From contig JARDYH010000003.1 of NCBI GenBank assembly GCA_029215795.1, positions 65,232,109-65,296,108 on the forward strand: a DNA stretch of 64,000 nucleotides. The letters run 5' to 3'. The notes beneath the pieces are model-generated. The model saw only the letters and a list, made by a program, of their open reading frames with translations. It had not been told where the DNA came from and ran no database searches. The position numbers and the translations under genes were made by a program. Source of the stretch: Anniella stebbinsi (taxonomy: Eukaryota; Chordata; Lepidosauria; Squamata; Anniellidae). Each line of letters begins with the position of its first letter. Within the stretch, counting starts at the first letter, position 1. This document shows positions 11,659 to 20,823 of the stretch, in pieces.

Positions 11659-12110
11659 TGTCAGAGAACAGAACTTCACTCTGCGTTTAGATTCAGGTCT
11701 GTGAGAGACATCTTTTATTGAGAGTTTTTTCAGACAGTCATGACTGCTCGCAGGCAGAATTCAGCACATATTTATAGTAGCCTTTGGTTGCATCCAGTCA
11801 AGTATTTTCTGAGTAGTCACACAAGTGGAAGGGTACCAACATCTGCAGTTTCCTCATAAGAAGAGAAAAGCAGGAAAGGACAACAAGAATGTTTATATCT
11901 TAAATGTTTATCAGCTAAGCAAACAACTTACTTAGCAATATTGCAGTTTCTAATACTGCTAGTGACAGTTACCTTCCTCGGACCATTCTCACTCATTTTC
12001 CAATTTCTTTATTACATACTTTATCTGGACTAAAGTTCAGGGATTACTGGGGTCATCTTTAACACTATATGTTATCTATATTCCAGCATACTCCCCAAAG
12101 AGGAAAACCT
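11659..12110 (-). mobile_element. Solo LTR-like sequence of an endogenous retroelement
   Basis: Read on the minus strand, the segment has a CTATAAATA box (plus-strand 11769-11777). About 50 bases further on is an AATAAA signal (plus 11714-11719), and the sequence ends in CTGACA at 11659. U3-TATA, R with polyadenylation signal, U5 and a terminal CA is the order expected of an LTR. The U3 boundary near 12110 is a guess. No internal coding region adjoins it, so it looks like a solo LTR. No target-site duplication was found, and retrovirus-like and Ty3-type origins cannot be told apart. Confidence 0.45.
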
Positions 12111-12528
12111 CTAATGTGATCTCAACAGAATATGATTGAGGTGTTCCATTTTTTCCCTTTGTAGAGTAGCTAGCATTGGCCATGTGTTGCCTCCTACAGG
12201 ACACCTGGAACCCAGCCCTTTTTGGCCATTAGGAGCTGTGTTTTAGGAAACTGATGGATTCCCTCAGAGGGGATTGGACAAGAGTGCTGAGGAGATTCTG
12301 AGGGCCAAAGCAGACATTACTTTGAATACATAGCACCTACAACGTTTTCATTTTTACTTTACAGTAGACACAGGGGGCTTAATCTAGATTGGGGGTAGAA
12401 GGCCTTTAACCCTTTAACCCTTTATTATGGGTCTAAATCAGATTGGGAGACCTTCGCCTGCAATTTCTATTACAAAACAGTGATTCATAAAGCAGATCTA
12501 GATCAGGCCCCTGCAGCTACTCAATAAT

Positions 12529-12575
<47 letters not shown>

Positions 12576-12840
12576 ATGTGGCTGCTAGCTATGTCTTTAA
12601 AGTCATGTCTGATTTAGCCCTGAAGGGAGCTGTTTAAAGAGATCTACACCAAGCAGGATATGACACTGTGAAAACGGTTTGAAAACTGTATATGGAGTGT
12701 ATCCTGGGTCCCAACAATTGTCACTACTGTATAAAATGTTTCAAAGCAGTAGTGTAGATCTTGCCTCAGAGGAGAAAGAGGGGGAGATAGGAAATTACAG
12801 ATAGACTTTGAAAACAATAATGCAATGGAGGAGAGAACAG
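12111..12840. other. Non-coding stretch with (AAT)n microsatellite at 12530-12572
   Basis: No gene is seen. The AAT run is about 14 units and nearly pure, so it is probably polymorphic. Elsewhere the sequence looks unique. Confidence 0.6.
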
Positions 12841-12949
12841 CAGCAGCCTTCTGCCCTCACACAGTGATCATCCAGAAGCACATCCAAGGAAGAGACAGCG
12901 ATTGAAATCTACAATGACATCCTGATCCAGGATGGGTAGCCAGGCTCAG

Positions 12950-13375
12950 GTATAAGCAATGTGGGACCAGGATACCTGAGAGAACGCTTTCTCCCTTACT
13001 GACCTGCCTGATCACTGGGGTCATTGGAGGGCATGTTCCTGGTGGTTCCTCATGGACCTATGGCCCGATTGGAATCCACCAGGAGCAGAGCTTTTAGTGT
13101 AGTGGCCCCTTTTCTGTGGAACACCCTGCCCCTGGAGGTCAGGCAGGCACCAACACTAGGCTGCTTCCAGCACCTCCTGAAAACAACTCTGTTTCGAGAA
13201 GCCTTCCTCAGCTGACTAGCCACTGTTTTTCTGGTTCCTTTGTTTTAAATTGAACAATTTTAATTAATTAGCTTTTTTAATCTTTCTTTTTACTGTTTAT
13301 ATGTTCACCGCTTTGGAATCTGTTTTAGATATTGAGTAGTATATAAGTATTGTAAATAAATAAATAAATAAATAA
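12950..13375 (+). pseudogene. L2-like LINE, ORF2 C-terminus and 3' tail
   Basis: A 63-residue open segment contains SRAFSVVAPFLWNTLP and ends near REAFLS. This matches the C-terminal end of L2-type ORF2 found in more complete form at 53789-55345 (RAFSEVAPQFWNDLP...). It is followed by a 3' UTR and a terminal (AAAT)n run at 13356-13375. Everything upstream, including the RT and endonuclease, is missing through the usual 5' truncation. It diverges clearly from the other L2 copies here and probably belongs to another subfamily. Confidence 0.6.
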
Positions 13376-14079
13376 TCACTTATTTATTGGAATCCATCCT
13401 CTATTTTGTCATTTAGAGACTTTCCTAATATTGTAAACTCCTCTGAATTGTTCCTCTTGGTTGCTCCCCATTTCTTCTCTTCTTAAATAGATCCTAGTTA
13501 TTATTATTCAGTTCTGTTAAGCAAATTGCGCACTGGTTTCTTTGTATTCCCTTTCAGGAAAAATACAGGCTGGAGGCACCACAAGATATTTTGGGTGCCT
13601 GACACTCCTCACCCTCATCCATCCCACTACAGTGTGAAACCCAGGTCCCATAATTCCCTCCACAAAACAAAGGATTGCTGGTATGGAAAATGGGGCTATA
13701 TCAGGTATTGCAGTTATCACATTATAACAACATTGTAATATTGCAATATTATAACAACAACATGCTGTTTTATTCCTATTATCATTAGCTGTCCTTTTAA
13801 TCAAGCTTCATGTCACCCATTTACAATATATGGTGTAGAACATGTCCATATGAGCTGATTCATGAGACTGCTACATCTGGTGAGGGGGGAAGATGCTGTT
13901 TCTGAATTAGACTACTAGCCCAGATCAATCTTGCACACCAAAGTAATGCTATCATGTTGTCATGAGTAAGAATAAGGGTGAAATGCTACATTATGGGGTA
14001 TAACAAACTCCTACATGCCAATGTAGCTCAACAGTGCCCTCCTGGAGGGTCTAGTAATTTGGCACCACGCTGGGAAGCC
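13376..14079. other. Non-coding stretch, no gene seen
   Basis: No family is recognised. The short ORFs on both strands overlap one another and lack domain support. Confidence 0.45.
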
Positions 14080-14480
14080 TATGTTAGGGAGAGAAGTGCT
14101 CCCCGTTCGCTTTAGCAGAGTAAGCGTGTTTTTGTCCAGAACAAAGTCCAAGCAGTAAAGAAATACTCACACTCCAGCAGTATAGTGTATAATACAAGTC
14201 CTTTACTGTGTTCCAATAATATATATACAGGCAACTGGTTCCTCCAGATAATACAGGTTTTTCAGGTAGCTATTGCATAGCATAATTCTCCATCCATCAA
14301 TCTCTCATTGCACCAGCCTCCATCCACAAAATCTTCAGCCTAACTAACAGCCATTTCTGTATCCTTACATATATACATATTTGCCGAACCCTGACTCAGC
14401 ACACAGTCAATTACCTAACCTTCCAGAAAAGTCTCCCTATCTTCCTGACCTTTTTAACAGCATAGAGAAAAAAACTATAC
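14080..14480 (-). mobile_element. Possible solo LTR
   Basis: On the minus strand a TGTATATATATTATTGG box is followed by about 150 bases that end in CTCCCTAACA at 14080. A TATA box at this distance from a terminal CA suggests an LTR. No clear AATAAA, primer-binding site or target-site duplication was found, and the outer boundary is not visible. This is a weak call. Confidence 0.28.
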
Positions 14481-15694
14481 TATCAGATTATTGACTGCAG
14501 CTGGCTGTTCAGTCTTCACTGGACACTCAAAACTTGTCCAGTTCTTTATTCAACTTAAACAGTTGAATCCTCTGATGGAGAAAGTCCTCCTCCTCCACAG
14601 TCCACAACAAAGACTGTTTCGTTTTTTGTTCAGGGCCACATTTTGGAATCTAAAGAAGCAACAGTAGCATACGTCATGCCATGATTCACAAGCACTTTGG
14701 TGTTTTGGTCTCAAAAGCACAACACAGAAAATAAGACTCCAAATTAGTATCATGGCTATGGGGACTCTTGACGGTCTGTTCATTTTGTTTTCTGGAGATG
14801 ACACAGTTTATGCAAGTGTGTGTGTGTGTGTGTGTGTGAATGTGATCGAGTGGAATTTGAATGGATATGTTTTTAAAAAACCAAGTACATTAGGTCAAGA
14901 AGCTATTTATGTGAAATGTTAAAACAGTTGGGAATCTCCTTGTCCATTGTCTAATCACAACTGAATTCATATTATATTTTAAAAAGGAACTCTAGCCCCT
15001 AACATGGACAATAATTTAATTCTTCAAATATACGTCTAAGGGAAGGTTCAGCTGGCAATAAATCCTTTCAGAAAGGAAGATGATGTATGTAGGACAAAAA
15101 ATGGGAGATTAAAGCAGCGGAGAGAGAAAAAACCCTACAGAGTTGATAACAATGAGGGTTACACTTATCTTAGGTTTGTTAGAAAAGGGAACTGGAATAT
15201 ATGAGAACTGTGTTCGTTACTTTCCCGGTGGCATTTTGCAAAATGTGGCTTATGATTAAAGGGGAAAAGGTTTTTTTATGCTTCTCCTTTCTGTCTCCCC
15301 AGAGGTGTGCTTGCATTTAATCATATTTTTACAAAGTAAAAGTCACAGGGATTCTAGAAGAGCTGGCAGGGAGAGGAGATGAAGAACAGTGTGAGAAATA
15401 TCTGAAAGATGGAAGAGAAGGGTAACAATGATCAGGAGGATTGTATTTTTCACTGAGAGATGCTTTCTCCTTCTTTGTGTATTTCACTTTCACATGTCTT
15501 TCTCCAGTCTAAAATTATTCAGCTCATGTGTAACTAGACATTTTAAGCATCATTATCCAATGTTATATCTGTTTCTAGAATAGGTGCAGGTGGCCCAATC
15601 CAGATTGATGCCCTAGCGTGGTAGTGCTAGGGATGGCTTTTAAGTCTGGATTACAGGCCTTGCCAGAGTAGTAGTAGTAATAATAACAACAACA
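14481..15694. other. Non-coding stretch with (TG)n at 14814-14838
   Basis: No gene is seen. The (TG)n tract is the only repeat recognised. Confidence 0.5.
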
Positions 15695-16030
15695 ACAACT
15701 ACCAAAAATACATCATAAAAGATAATAGTGTAACAACAGATCTATGCAGGAAATGCCATCAGTTCCAAGAAACAATAGACCACATAGCAGGAGGATGTAA
15801 ATTTCTGGCAGGAAAGGACTATACAGACAGACACAATACAGCTGCAAAAATAATTCACTAACAACTGGCCATCAAATTCAACCTTATCAAACAATCTACA
15901 CCATACTATACATACTCACCCGAAACTATCTTGGAAAATGCAGATAATAAAATATACTGGGACAGAACAATTCATACCGACAAGACAATATCCTGCAACC
16001 GTCCAGACATTGAATGCAATGGAACAAGTT
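15695..16030 (+). pseudogene. LINE relic with R4-like C-terminal zinc motif and RPD
   Basis: One frame from 15695 stays open over about 110 residues apart from a TAA near 15860. It contains C-x2-C-x8-H-x4-C (CRKC...DHIAGGC), then RHNTAAKIIH, YTYSPETILEN, YWDRTIHTDK and NRPDIE. In LINEs with a restriction-like endonuclease (R2, R4 and Dong groups) such a CCHC motif precedes a catalytic R/K-P-D segment that cuts target DNA. R4-type elements are known from lizards. I infer a short relic of that group. The RT domain is absent and the fragment ends at TGA soon after RPD. The remainder of the endonuclease is missing. Confidence 0.5.
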
Positions 16031-16408
16031 GATCATGATGACTAATTTCATTTCAATGAGACTAAAGTGTGACTGACTTAGTCTGGATCCAACCCCCTGA
16101 CATTCTTTTGCAGTTTTCCCTGCCACCAAAAACAAGATTGCAACCTCCTCAGGGTAGAACCTGTCAGTTTTTGCTTGTGTTACTTTGGTAAGGTATCATA
16201 TGTAGTGAATGTTCCTAGATAATAATTCCATTTAATGCAGATTACATAGGAGATGTTCCAAGTTAGCTGCATCCATTTTTACTCTTGATTAGCTAAGTGC
16301 CCCTGGCCCAACATTTCTGACATTGTTTGAGGCATCCCATGACATACACACATGGGCAGGAAGACATGCCCTGTTCACCAAGGAAGGAATTGAAGTAGGT
16401 GTTTACAC
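16031..16408. other. Non-coding spacer
   Basis: This is unique-looking AT-rich sequence. It ends with GTTTACAC at 16401-16408, the left copy of an 8-bp target-site duplication. Confidence 0.6.
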
Positions 16409-17131
16409 TAGGCTGACCAGGTGGCTCGGGATTTCCCGGTCCTAACCGGGAATCCAGGGGCCAACCGGGCCAACCGGGAGAGGCGGGGGGAAACCGGGGT
16501 GGCGGGGGGTCATGCGGCAGTGGCAGTGAGACCCGGTGGCGGTGGAGGAGCCTGGGAAGCGGACGCCCCTGCAGGTAAGCACGAAGGGGGGCACTTACCT
16601 GCTGGGGCGGCTGCTTCCCGGGCTCCTCCGCCGCCTTCGCCGCCGGGCTCGTAAGGCCAGAGGCCGCGCGGAAGAGGCGGGAGAGGGCCAGATCCGGAAG
16701 TGATGTAACCGGCCCTTTCCCGCCTCTTCTGCGCGGCCTCTGGCCTCCTTGGGGCTCAATCGCGATGGCGATGACCCCTGAGGAGCCCAGAGGCCTGTGC
16801 CCGCCTCTTCCGCGCGGCCGAACACCCGCGCGGAAGAGGCGGGCGCGGGCGTCCGGGCTCCTCAGGGGTCATCGCCATCGCGATTGAGCCCCAGGAGGCC
16901 AGAGGCCGCGCGGAAGAGGCGGGAGAGGGCCGGCTACGTCACTTCCGGATCCGGCCCTCTCCTGCCTCTTCCGCGCGGGCGGCAATGGAGGACCCCGCGC
17001 GGGTGGCGATGGAGGACCCCGGCGGTAGGTCCAGGCTCGTTTTTTTGGGGGGGTGGCTTGGTGGTGGGGTTGTTTTGGGTGGGGGGGCGGGGGGGGACCG
17101 GGATTTTGATTTTTTAAATCTGGTCACCCTA
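16409..17131. mobile_element. Non-autonomous hAT-like transposon, copy 1
   Basis: The element starts TAGGCTGACCAGGT and ends ATCTGGTCACCCTA. It is flanked by a perfect 8-bp duplication GTTTACAC (16401-16408 and 17132-17139). An 8-bp duplication and YARNG termini are hallmarks of hAT. The interior is about 75 percent GC and CpG-rich. It has a G-rich right third with many GGG runs and a giant hairpin at 16665-16978. There is no transposase frame, so it would need an enzyme made elsewhere. A second copy lies at 50743-51576. Confidence 0.8.
16665..16978. repeat. Large hairpin inside the hAT-like element, arms about 150 bp
   Basis: 16666-16818 pairs with 16828-16977 around a loop of about 9 bases, with roughly 12 mismatches. 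Each arm carries a CCGGAAGTGACGTA-like site, an ETS site fused to a CRE. The left copy at 16694-16708 has decayed CpGs. The right copy at 16934-16948 is intact. Such arms are hard to replicate and clone, and a transcript would form long double-stranded RNA. Confidence 0.75.
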
Positions 17132-17139
17132 GTTTACAC

Positions 17140-17981
17140 CCCTGCTGATTCTCATGTGCCTCACAGATTCTGTTGTTCAAGCGGTGGGTCCTGACAATTC
17201 TGTTGCATGAGTGGGACCCAGCACTTGTGCAATAGAGATTTAGGCCTTCCCAAAGAAAGCCCTGAAATTAGCAGAAATGCTCGTTTCCTAATTGGGACAA
17301 GTTGGCAGATCTCCCTTATGCCAGCTCTGCTGACCTGCTCCATTCCAGAAATGAATGTTTTCGCTCGTTTCTGGTTGCCCTGGGAGCACTAAACAGAAGG
17401 TCCAAAGGAACATGCCTAAAATCTATATCACCATTATTTAACTCAGGAAGCCATTCTTCAGAGTTGTTTTTAATGCCAACAAGTATTGACTGCAGGAGCG
17501 ATGTGAACATCTGTGGGAAGCAAACCCATTGTAATTTTAATTAATATTTTCAAAATGTTAGGCAAGATGGATTTCTAAAGTTTCCAACACAACATAGCTG
17601 AGTCAAAACTGGACTTACTATTCATAGATAATTCTACAAATCATTTGTCCAGCTCTTGAAATACTTTTCGTTATTAAGGCTTTAAAAAAAACTTAATCTA
17701 ATAGAACCCGTGCAAGCGTTCTCCTTCAGAATATTGAGCCCTCTTATTCTCGCATTGATATTCACACACAACTCTCATTAACATTAATGGCAGTTACATG
17801 AAGATATCAAGGGAACAATATAATTCCTTAAATGATAGCACTTCAAGCTCTAAACAGACGAGGCTATTAGTAGAATACATGTGCTTTTCTTCGTATGTCT
17901 CCTTCCTGATTATGGAAATGTGGACACATTTCTCCTTAGGATAAACTAATTTCTTTGTTGTGTTTCACAGTATGATTATGT
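17140..17981. other. Non-coding spacer, left flank of Ngaro
   Basis: No gene is seen. Short frames on both strands at 17200-17540 overlap each other. The last bases, 17961-17975, share 14 of 15 positions with the spacer inside the Ngaro element (18446-18460). Confidence 0.5.
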
Positions 17982-18395
17982 TTGCGGAATCGGAGCGCAG
18001 TAAATAACGAGACGACACAATAAATTGGGTTTAAAATGGGCCACACTTTATTGATGAATTCGCAGAAGGGGGAAACTAGTGGGCATCCTCAATACTTGAT
18101 GGCCCAAGCCATCCTAAGGGTAGGGCGAGTCAAATCGAGGCCAGTGTATGGCGTGCAGGTCACGCCACCCCCTGGCCCCCCCTTTTGGGTAGGGAGGCTT
18201 TCCGTGTCGCCCCCAGCCCGTGCCACAAGACTTCCGAGCGGGTGAGGAAGGTCCGCCCCAAAGGTAACCCTTATCTCACCACCAGGGCCTCGAGACCACT
18301 CAGGTGCTGAGCCTCAGGCATTACCAGTCACCGCTCGGTGCCTGTGAATGCTCACCTATCCCTTGCCAGGTGAAGATGCCCGCGCCTAACCGCCA
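17982..18395 (-). repeat. Ngaro B2 terminal repeat
   Basis: This 414-bp repeat matches 18761-19174 at a constant offset of 779, with two substitutions noticed. It begins TTGCGGAATCGG at 17982, the outer end of the element. It contains a minus-strand AATAAA signal. It is the last segment in element order. Confidence 0.9.
18047..18052 (-). terminator. Polyadenylation signal in Ngaro B2
   Basis: Plus-strand TTTATT reads AATAAA on the minus strand, inside the last repeat and so well placed to end the genomic transcript. Confidence 0.55.
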
Positions 18396-18577
18396 AAATG
18401 TGACCAAATCAACTCAACCAATCAACCTATTTAATACTCCCTTGCTGTCTCACAGTATGAAGTAGGCGAAAAAACTCACATCCTCAATGACGGCTTATGA
18501 GCAAAAAATTCCTACTTGGCTTCCTAAGGACAACCGGAGTTTCATTCCCATACTGCCAACAGGGAAGGGAGGGAGGG
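18396..18577 (-). other. Unique spacer between Ngaro A2 and B2
   Basis: This 182-bp segment is found once. In a minimal Ngaro layout A2 runs into B2. Here the spacer separates them and carries CACAGTATGA at 18451-18460, also present in the left genomic flank at 17966-17975. Confidence 0.7.
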
Positions 18578-18760
18578 AGCCGCGCAACCAAGACGAAGGA
18601 GGGGAGGAGTTCCAGCCTTATATAGGCTCCCCCTCCTCCTCCCCTCCTCCTGGCGCCACTTTCTGGAGGCCGCCAATGGCGCGCCTCCACGCCTCGTTCC
18701 CCTGCGCCCGCCGCAACTGCCCCACCACCCCCAAGCTGTGCTGGGAGTGGGGTAGGGCCC
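18578..18760 (-). repeat. Ngaro A2 repeat
   Basis: This 183-bp repeat matches A1 (25095-25276) except for one inserted A near 18597. It includes the minus-strand TATATAAG box at 18617-18624. In element order it directly follows B1. Confidence 0.9.
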
Positions 18761-19174
18761 TTGCGGAATCGGAGCGCAGTAAATAACGAGACGACACAAT
18801 AAATTGGGTTTAAAATGGGCCACACTTTATTGATGAATTCGCAGAAGGGGGAAACTAGCGGGCATCCTCAATACTTGATGGCCCAAGCCATCCTAAGGGT
18901 AGGGCGAGTCAAATCGAGGCCAGTGTATGGCGTGCAGGTCACGCCACCCCCTGGCCCCCCCTTTTGGGTAGGGAGGCTTTCCGTGTCGCCCCCAGCCCGT
19001 GCCACAAGACTTCCGAGCGGGTGAGGAAGGTCCGCCCCAAAGGTAACCCTTATCTCACCACCAGGGCCTCGAGACCACTCAGGTGCTGAGCCTCAGGCAT
19101 TACCAGTCACCGCTCGGTGCCTGTGAATGCTCACCTATCCCTTGCCAGGTGAAGACGCCCGCGCCTAACCGCCA
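18761..19174 (-). repeat. Ngaro B1 repeat
   Basis: This 414-bp repeat is the partner of B2. It starts 17 bases past the hydrolase stop codon, which makes it the start of the 3' untranslated region. A minus-strand AATAAA lies at 18826-18831. Confidence 0.9.
18826..18831 (-). terminator. Polyadenylation signal in Ngaro B1
   Basis: This is a second copy of the minus-strand AATAAA, 779 bp upstream of the one in B2. Use of this site would give a transcript lacking A2 and B2, so read-through is presumably needed for replication. Confidence 0.45.
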
Positions 19175-19190
19175 CAGGGTGCGACAAGCC

Positions 19191-20003
19191 TTATGCTTTG
19201 TCGCCAACCCCCCATCTGCGCAGGATCAGATCCCGCAGACCCCTCTGCAAATCCATCAAAAATCTGTCATTCCCGAGGTCCGATAAATGTACCCCGTCAG
19301 GCCTATAAAGCTCCCTCCGCGCTGGGTAAATAGTGGGATGATTAACATACCCATCACCCCATACCCATAGGCTGCGAAAAATCTCGCCATTTGCCTTCCT
19401 ACCGGCCCGATTCAAGGCTCTGGGATCACACGGTGCCCTCCACTGGCACCAAGGCAGAATTGCGGACCACACAATCACTACCCCAGGCCACCAACTGCGA
19501 ATCTGCTGAAAATCAGCGATCGCCTGCAGCACCAAGGCCTTGCCCTTCAGCATCCCCAAGTCGTTACCCCCCAAATGGAGCAACAACACCTGCGGTGGGG
19601 GTTGGGCCGCACGCCGCTGCATTAACATCGGGATGAGCTGGTCCCATCTCATCCCCCGCCTGCCAGCCCACTGTATGTTGGCCACGCCGCTCAGTCCCAA
19701 CTGTGTGCCAACTGCTGTACAGGCTGCCCTCCGTCCGGCCCAGAACACGTAGCTGTGTCCACAGATGAGAACCCGAACTGGGGCTTCCGCCGGCCGGCCA
19801 TCTAAAAACAAACAGATTATGGTCAGCCAACCGTCCCATCCCCCCCCAAGGGAGAATGCATCATTTCCCCCCCGTAGGGAGGGGCCGAATATAGGACCGA
19901 TACGCATGCGATCACCATCTGCCAATCGCCTGTATCTGCACTGGCGGTAGACCCAAAGCCGCAGCCGTAGAGGCCGCCCCAATCCGAAATGAATGGGTAC
20001 CAA
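19191..20003 (-). CDS. SGNH/GDSL-type hydrolase of Ngaro
   Basis: This 270-residue frame has the SGNH hydrolase blocks in order: ICGHS at 80-84 with the predicted nucleophile Ser84, a conserved Gly region near 109-117 (NIQWAGRRG), LHLGGND at 142-148 (block III, GxND), and DGVHLS at 236-241 (block V, D-x-x-H). Enzymes of this fold are esterases or lipases. Similar domains occur in Ngaro and some other retroelements, where the substrate is unknown. The first 70 or so residues overlap the recombinase gene in another frame, so the true start is probably internal (MRIG near 19907) or reached by splicing. TTTGTTTTTAG just before residue 69 resembles a splice acceptor. The frame is intact and ends 17 bases before repeat B1. 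Confidence 0.8.
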   Translation of the reverse strand: MVPIHFGLGRPLRLRLWVYRQCRYRRLADGDRMRIGPIFGPSLRGGNDAFSLGGGWDGWLTIICLFLDGRPAEAPVRVLICGHSYVFWAGRRAACTAVGTQLGLSGVANIQWAGRRGMRWDQLIPMLMQRRAAQPPPQVLLLHLGGNDLGMLKGKALVLQAIADFQQIRSWWPGVVIVWSAILPWCQWRAPCDPRALNRAGRKANGEIFRSLWVWGDGYVNHPTIYPARRELYRPDGVHLSDLGNDRFLMDLQRGLRDLILRRWGVGDKA

Positions 20004-20823
20004 ATGTAAAACCAGCCAGCTGCATACTGTCCAGTGCCCTCCTTGCGATGGCTGCGAACTGAAACTTCGTCAGCGGCGCACTATCCGCATGACAAAAGAG
20101 GAATCCAGGCGCCATACCTCTCAACTCCCGGAAGGCCGTTAATGCCCTAACAGGGCATAACTCCTCCTGTGGGGCAGCATGTAGGAATATTGTCTGCCCT
20201 TTCCCCAGTTGATCGGTTTTGGAACGCCTCAGCCGGATGGAGACCTGTTCACCGCTGATTTGGACATCCGCAAATTGCAGAGCCCTGCCTGACCTATCCC
20301 CTTTAGCAGCCGCTAACAGCTCCGATATTCTCAATGCCCCAAAGAAGGCTGTCAAAGCCGCCGCATGATATAAAGCGGCCTCAAAAGGGGACGCACAGAG
20401 CAAGTTCCAATGCGCTTGCAGACCAACAAGAATGTCCGGCGATAATGGGGACCGTGAGTCTGGCTTGACTGGTTGTTCACGCGACCAGCCGCTCAGGGCG
20501 CGCCTAATCCTGAAATCCGCTGTATTATCCTGTACACCCCGGCTCTTTGCGCAAAAGGCCAAGGCCGCCAGCTTACCGGAGATGGTGCGTACCGCCTTGC
20601 CCTTCCTCCTCTCTGCCACACAAAACTGCAATAGATGGTCGACCGGGATAGGCCACTCCATCCCCAGCTTCGCGCACGACCTGAACTCCTGGAATTCCCT
20701 ACCTGCCTTCCTATATGCCGCTCGAGTGCTCGGGGCGAGGGACTGCCAGACCGCACGATCTACTTCATCCTGCCAATCTCCCACAGGGCAGCCGGTACCT
20801 CCTCCGGCACTGCCCTGGCCCAA
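19861..20823 (-). pseudogene. Tyrosine recombinase of Ngaro, interrupted before the catalytic tyrosine
   Basis: The open frame is 20823-19912 (303 residues). It has an N-terminal SAM-like core-binding region (STRAAYRKAGREFQEF near 32-47), catalytic Arg165 (GALRISEL), a Lys candidate at 202 (RRSKTDQ), and HSFR with His277 and Arg280. It breaks off after AIGRW at a TGA (19914-19912). The same frame then continues SHAYRSYIR to a stop at 19861, supplying the expected nucleophile, probably the second Tyr (19893-19891). The TGA could come from CGA by one CpG transition. In this family the enzyme recombines circular element DNA with the target. This copy should yield a protein without the tyrosine unless the stop is read through. 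The start overlaps the end of the RNase H frame by 64 bases. Confidence 0.85.

Noticed and set aside
16421..17127. Overlapping GC-rich ORFs on both strands as proteins
   Set aside because: They sit inside a hAT-like element and its hairpin; frames are open because stop codons are rare at this GC content.
18487..18786. Plus-strand ORF antisense to Ngaro repeats
   Set aside because: A shadow of repeat A2 and the spacer; the same holds for the plus-strand frames at 18036-18245 and 18815-19024.
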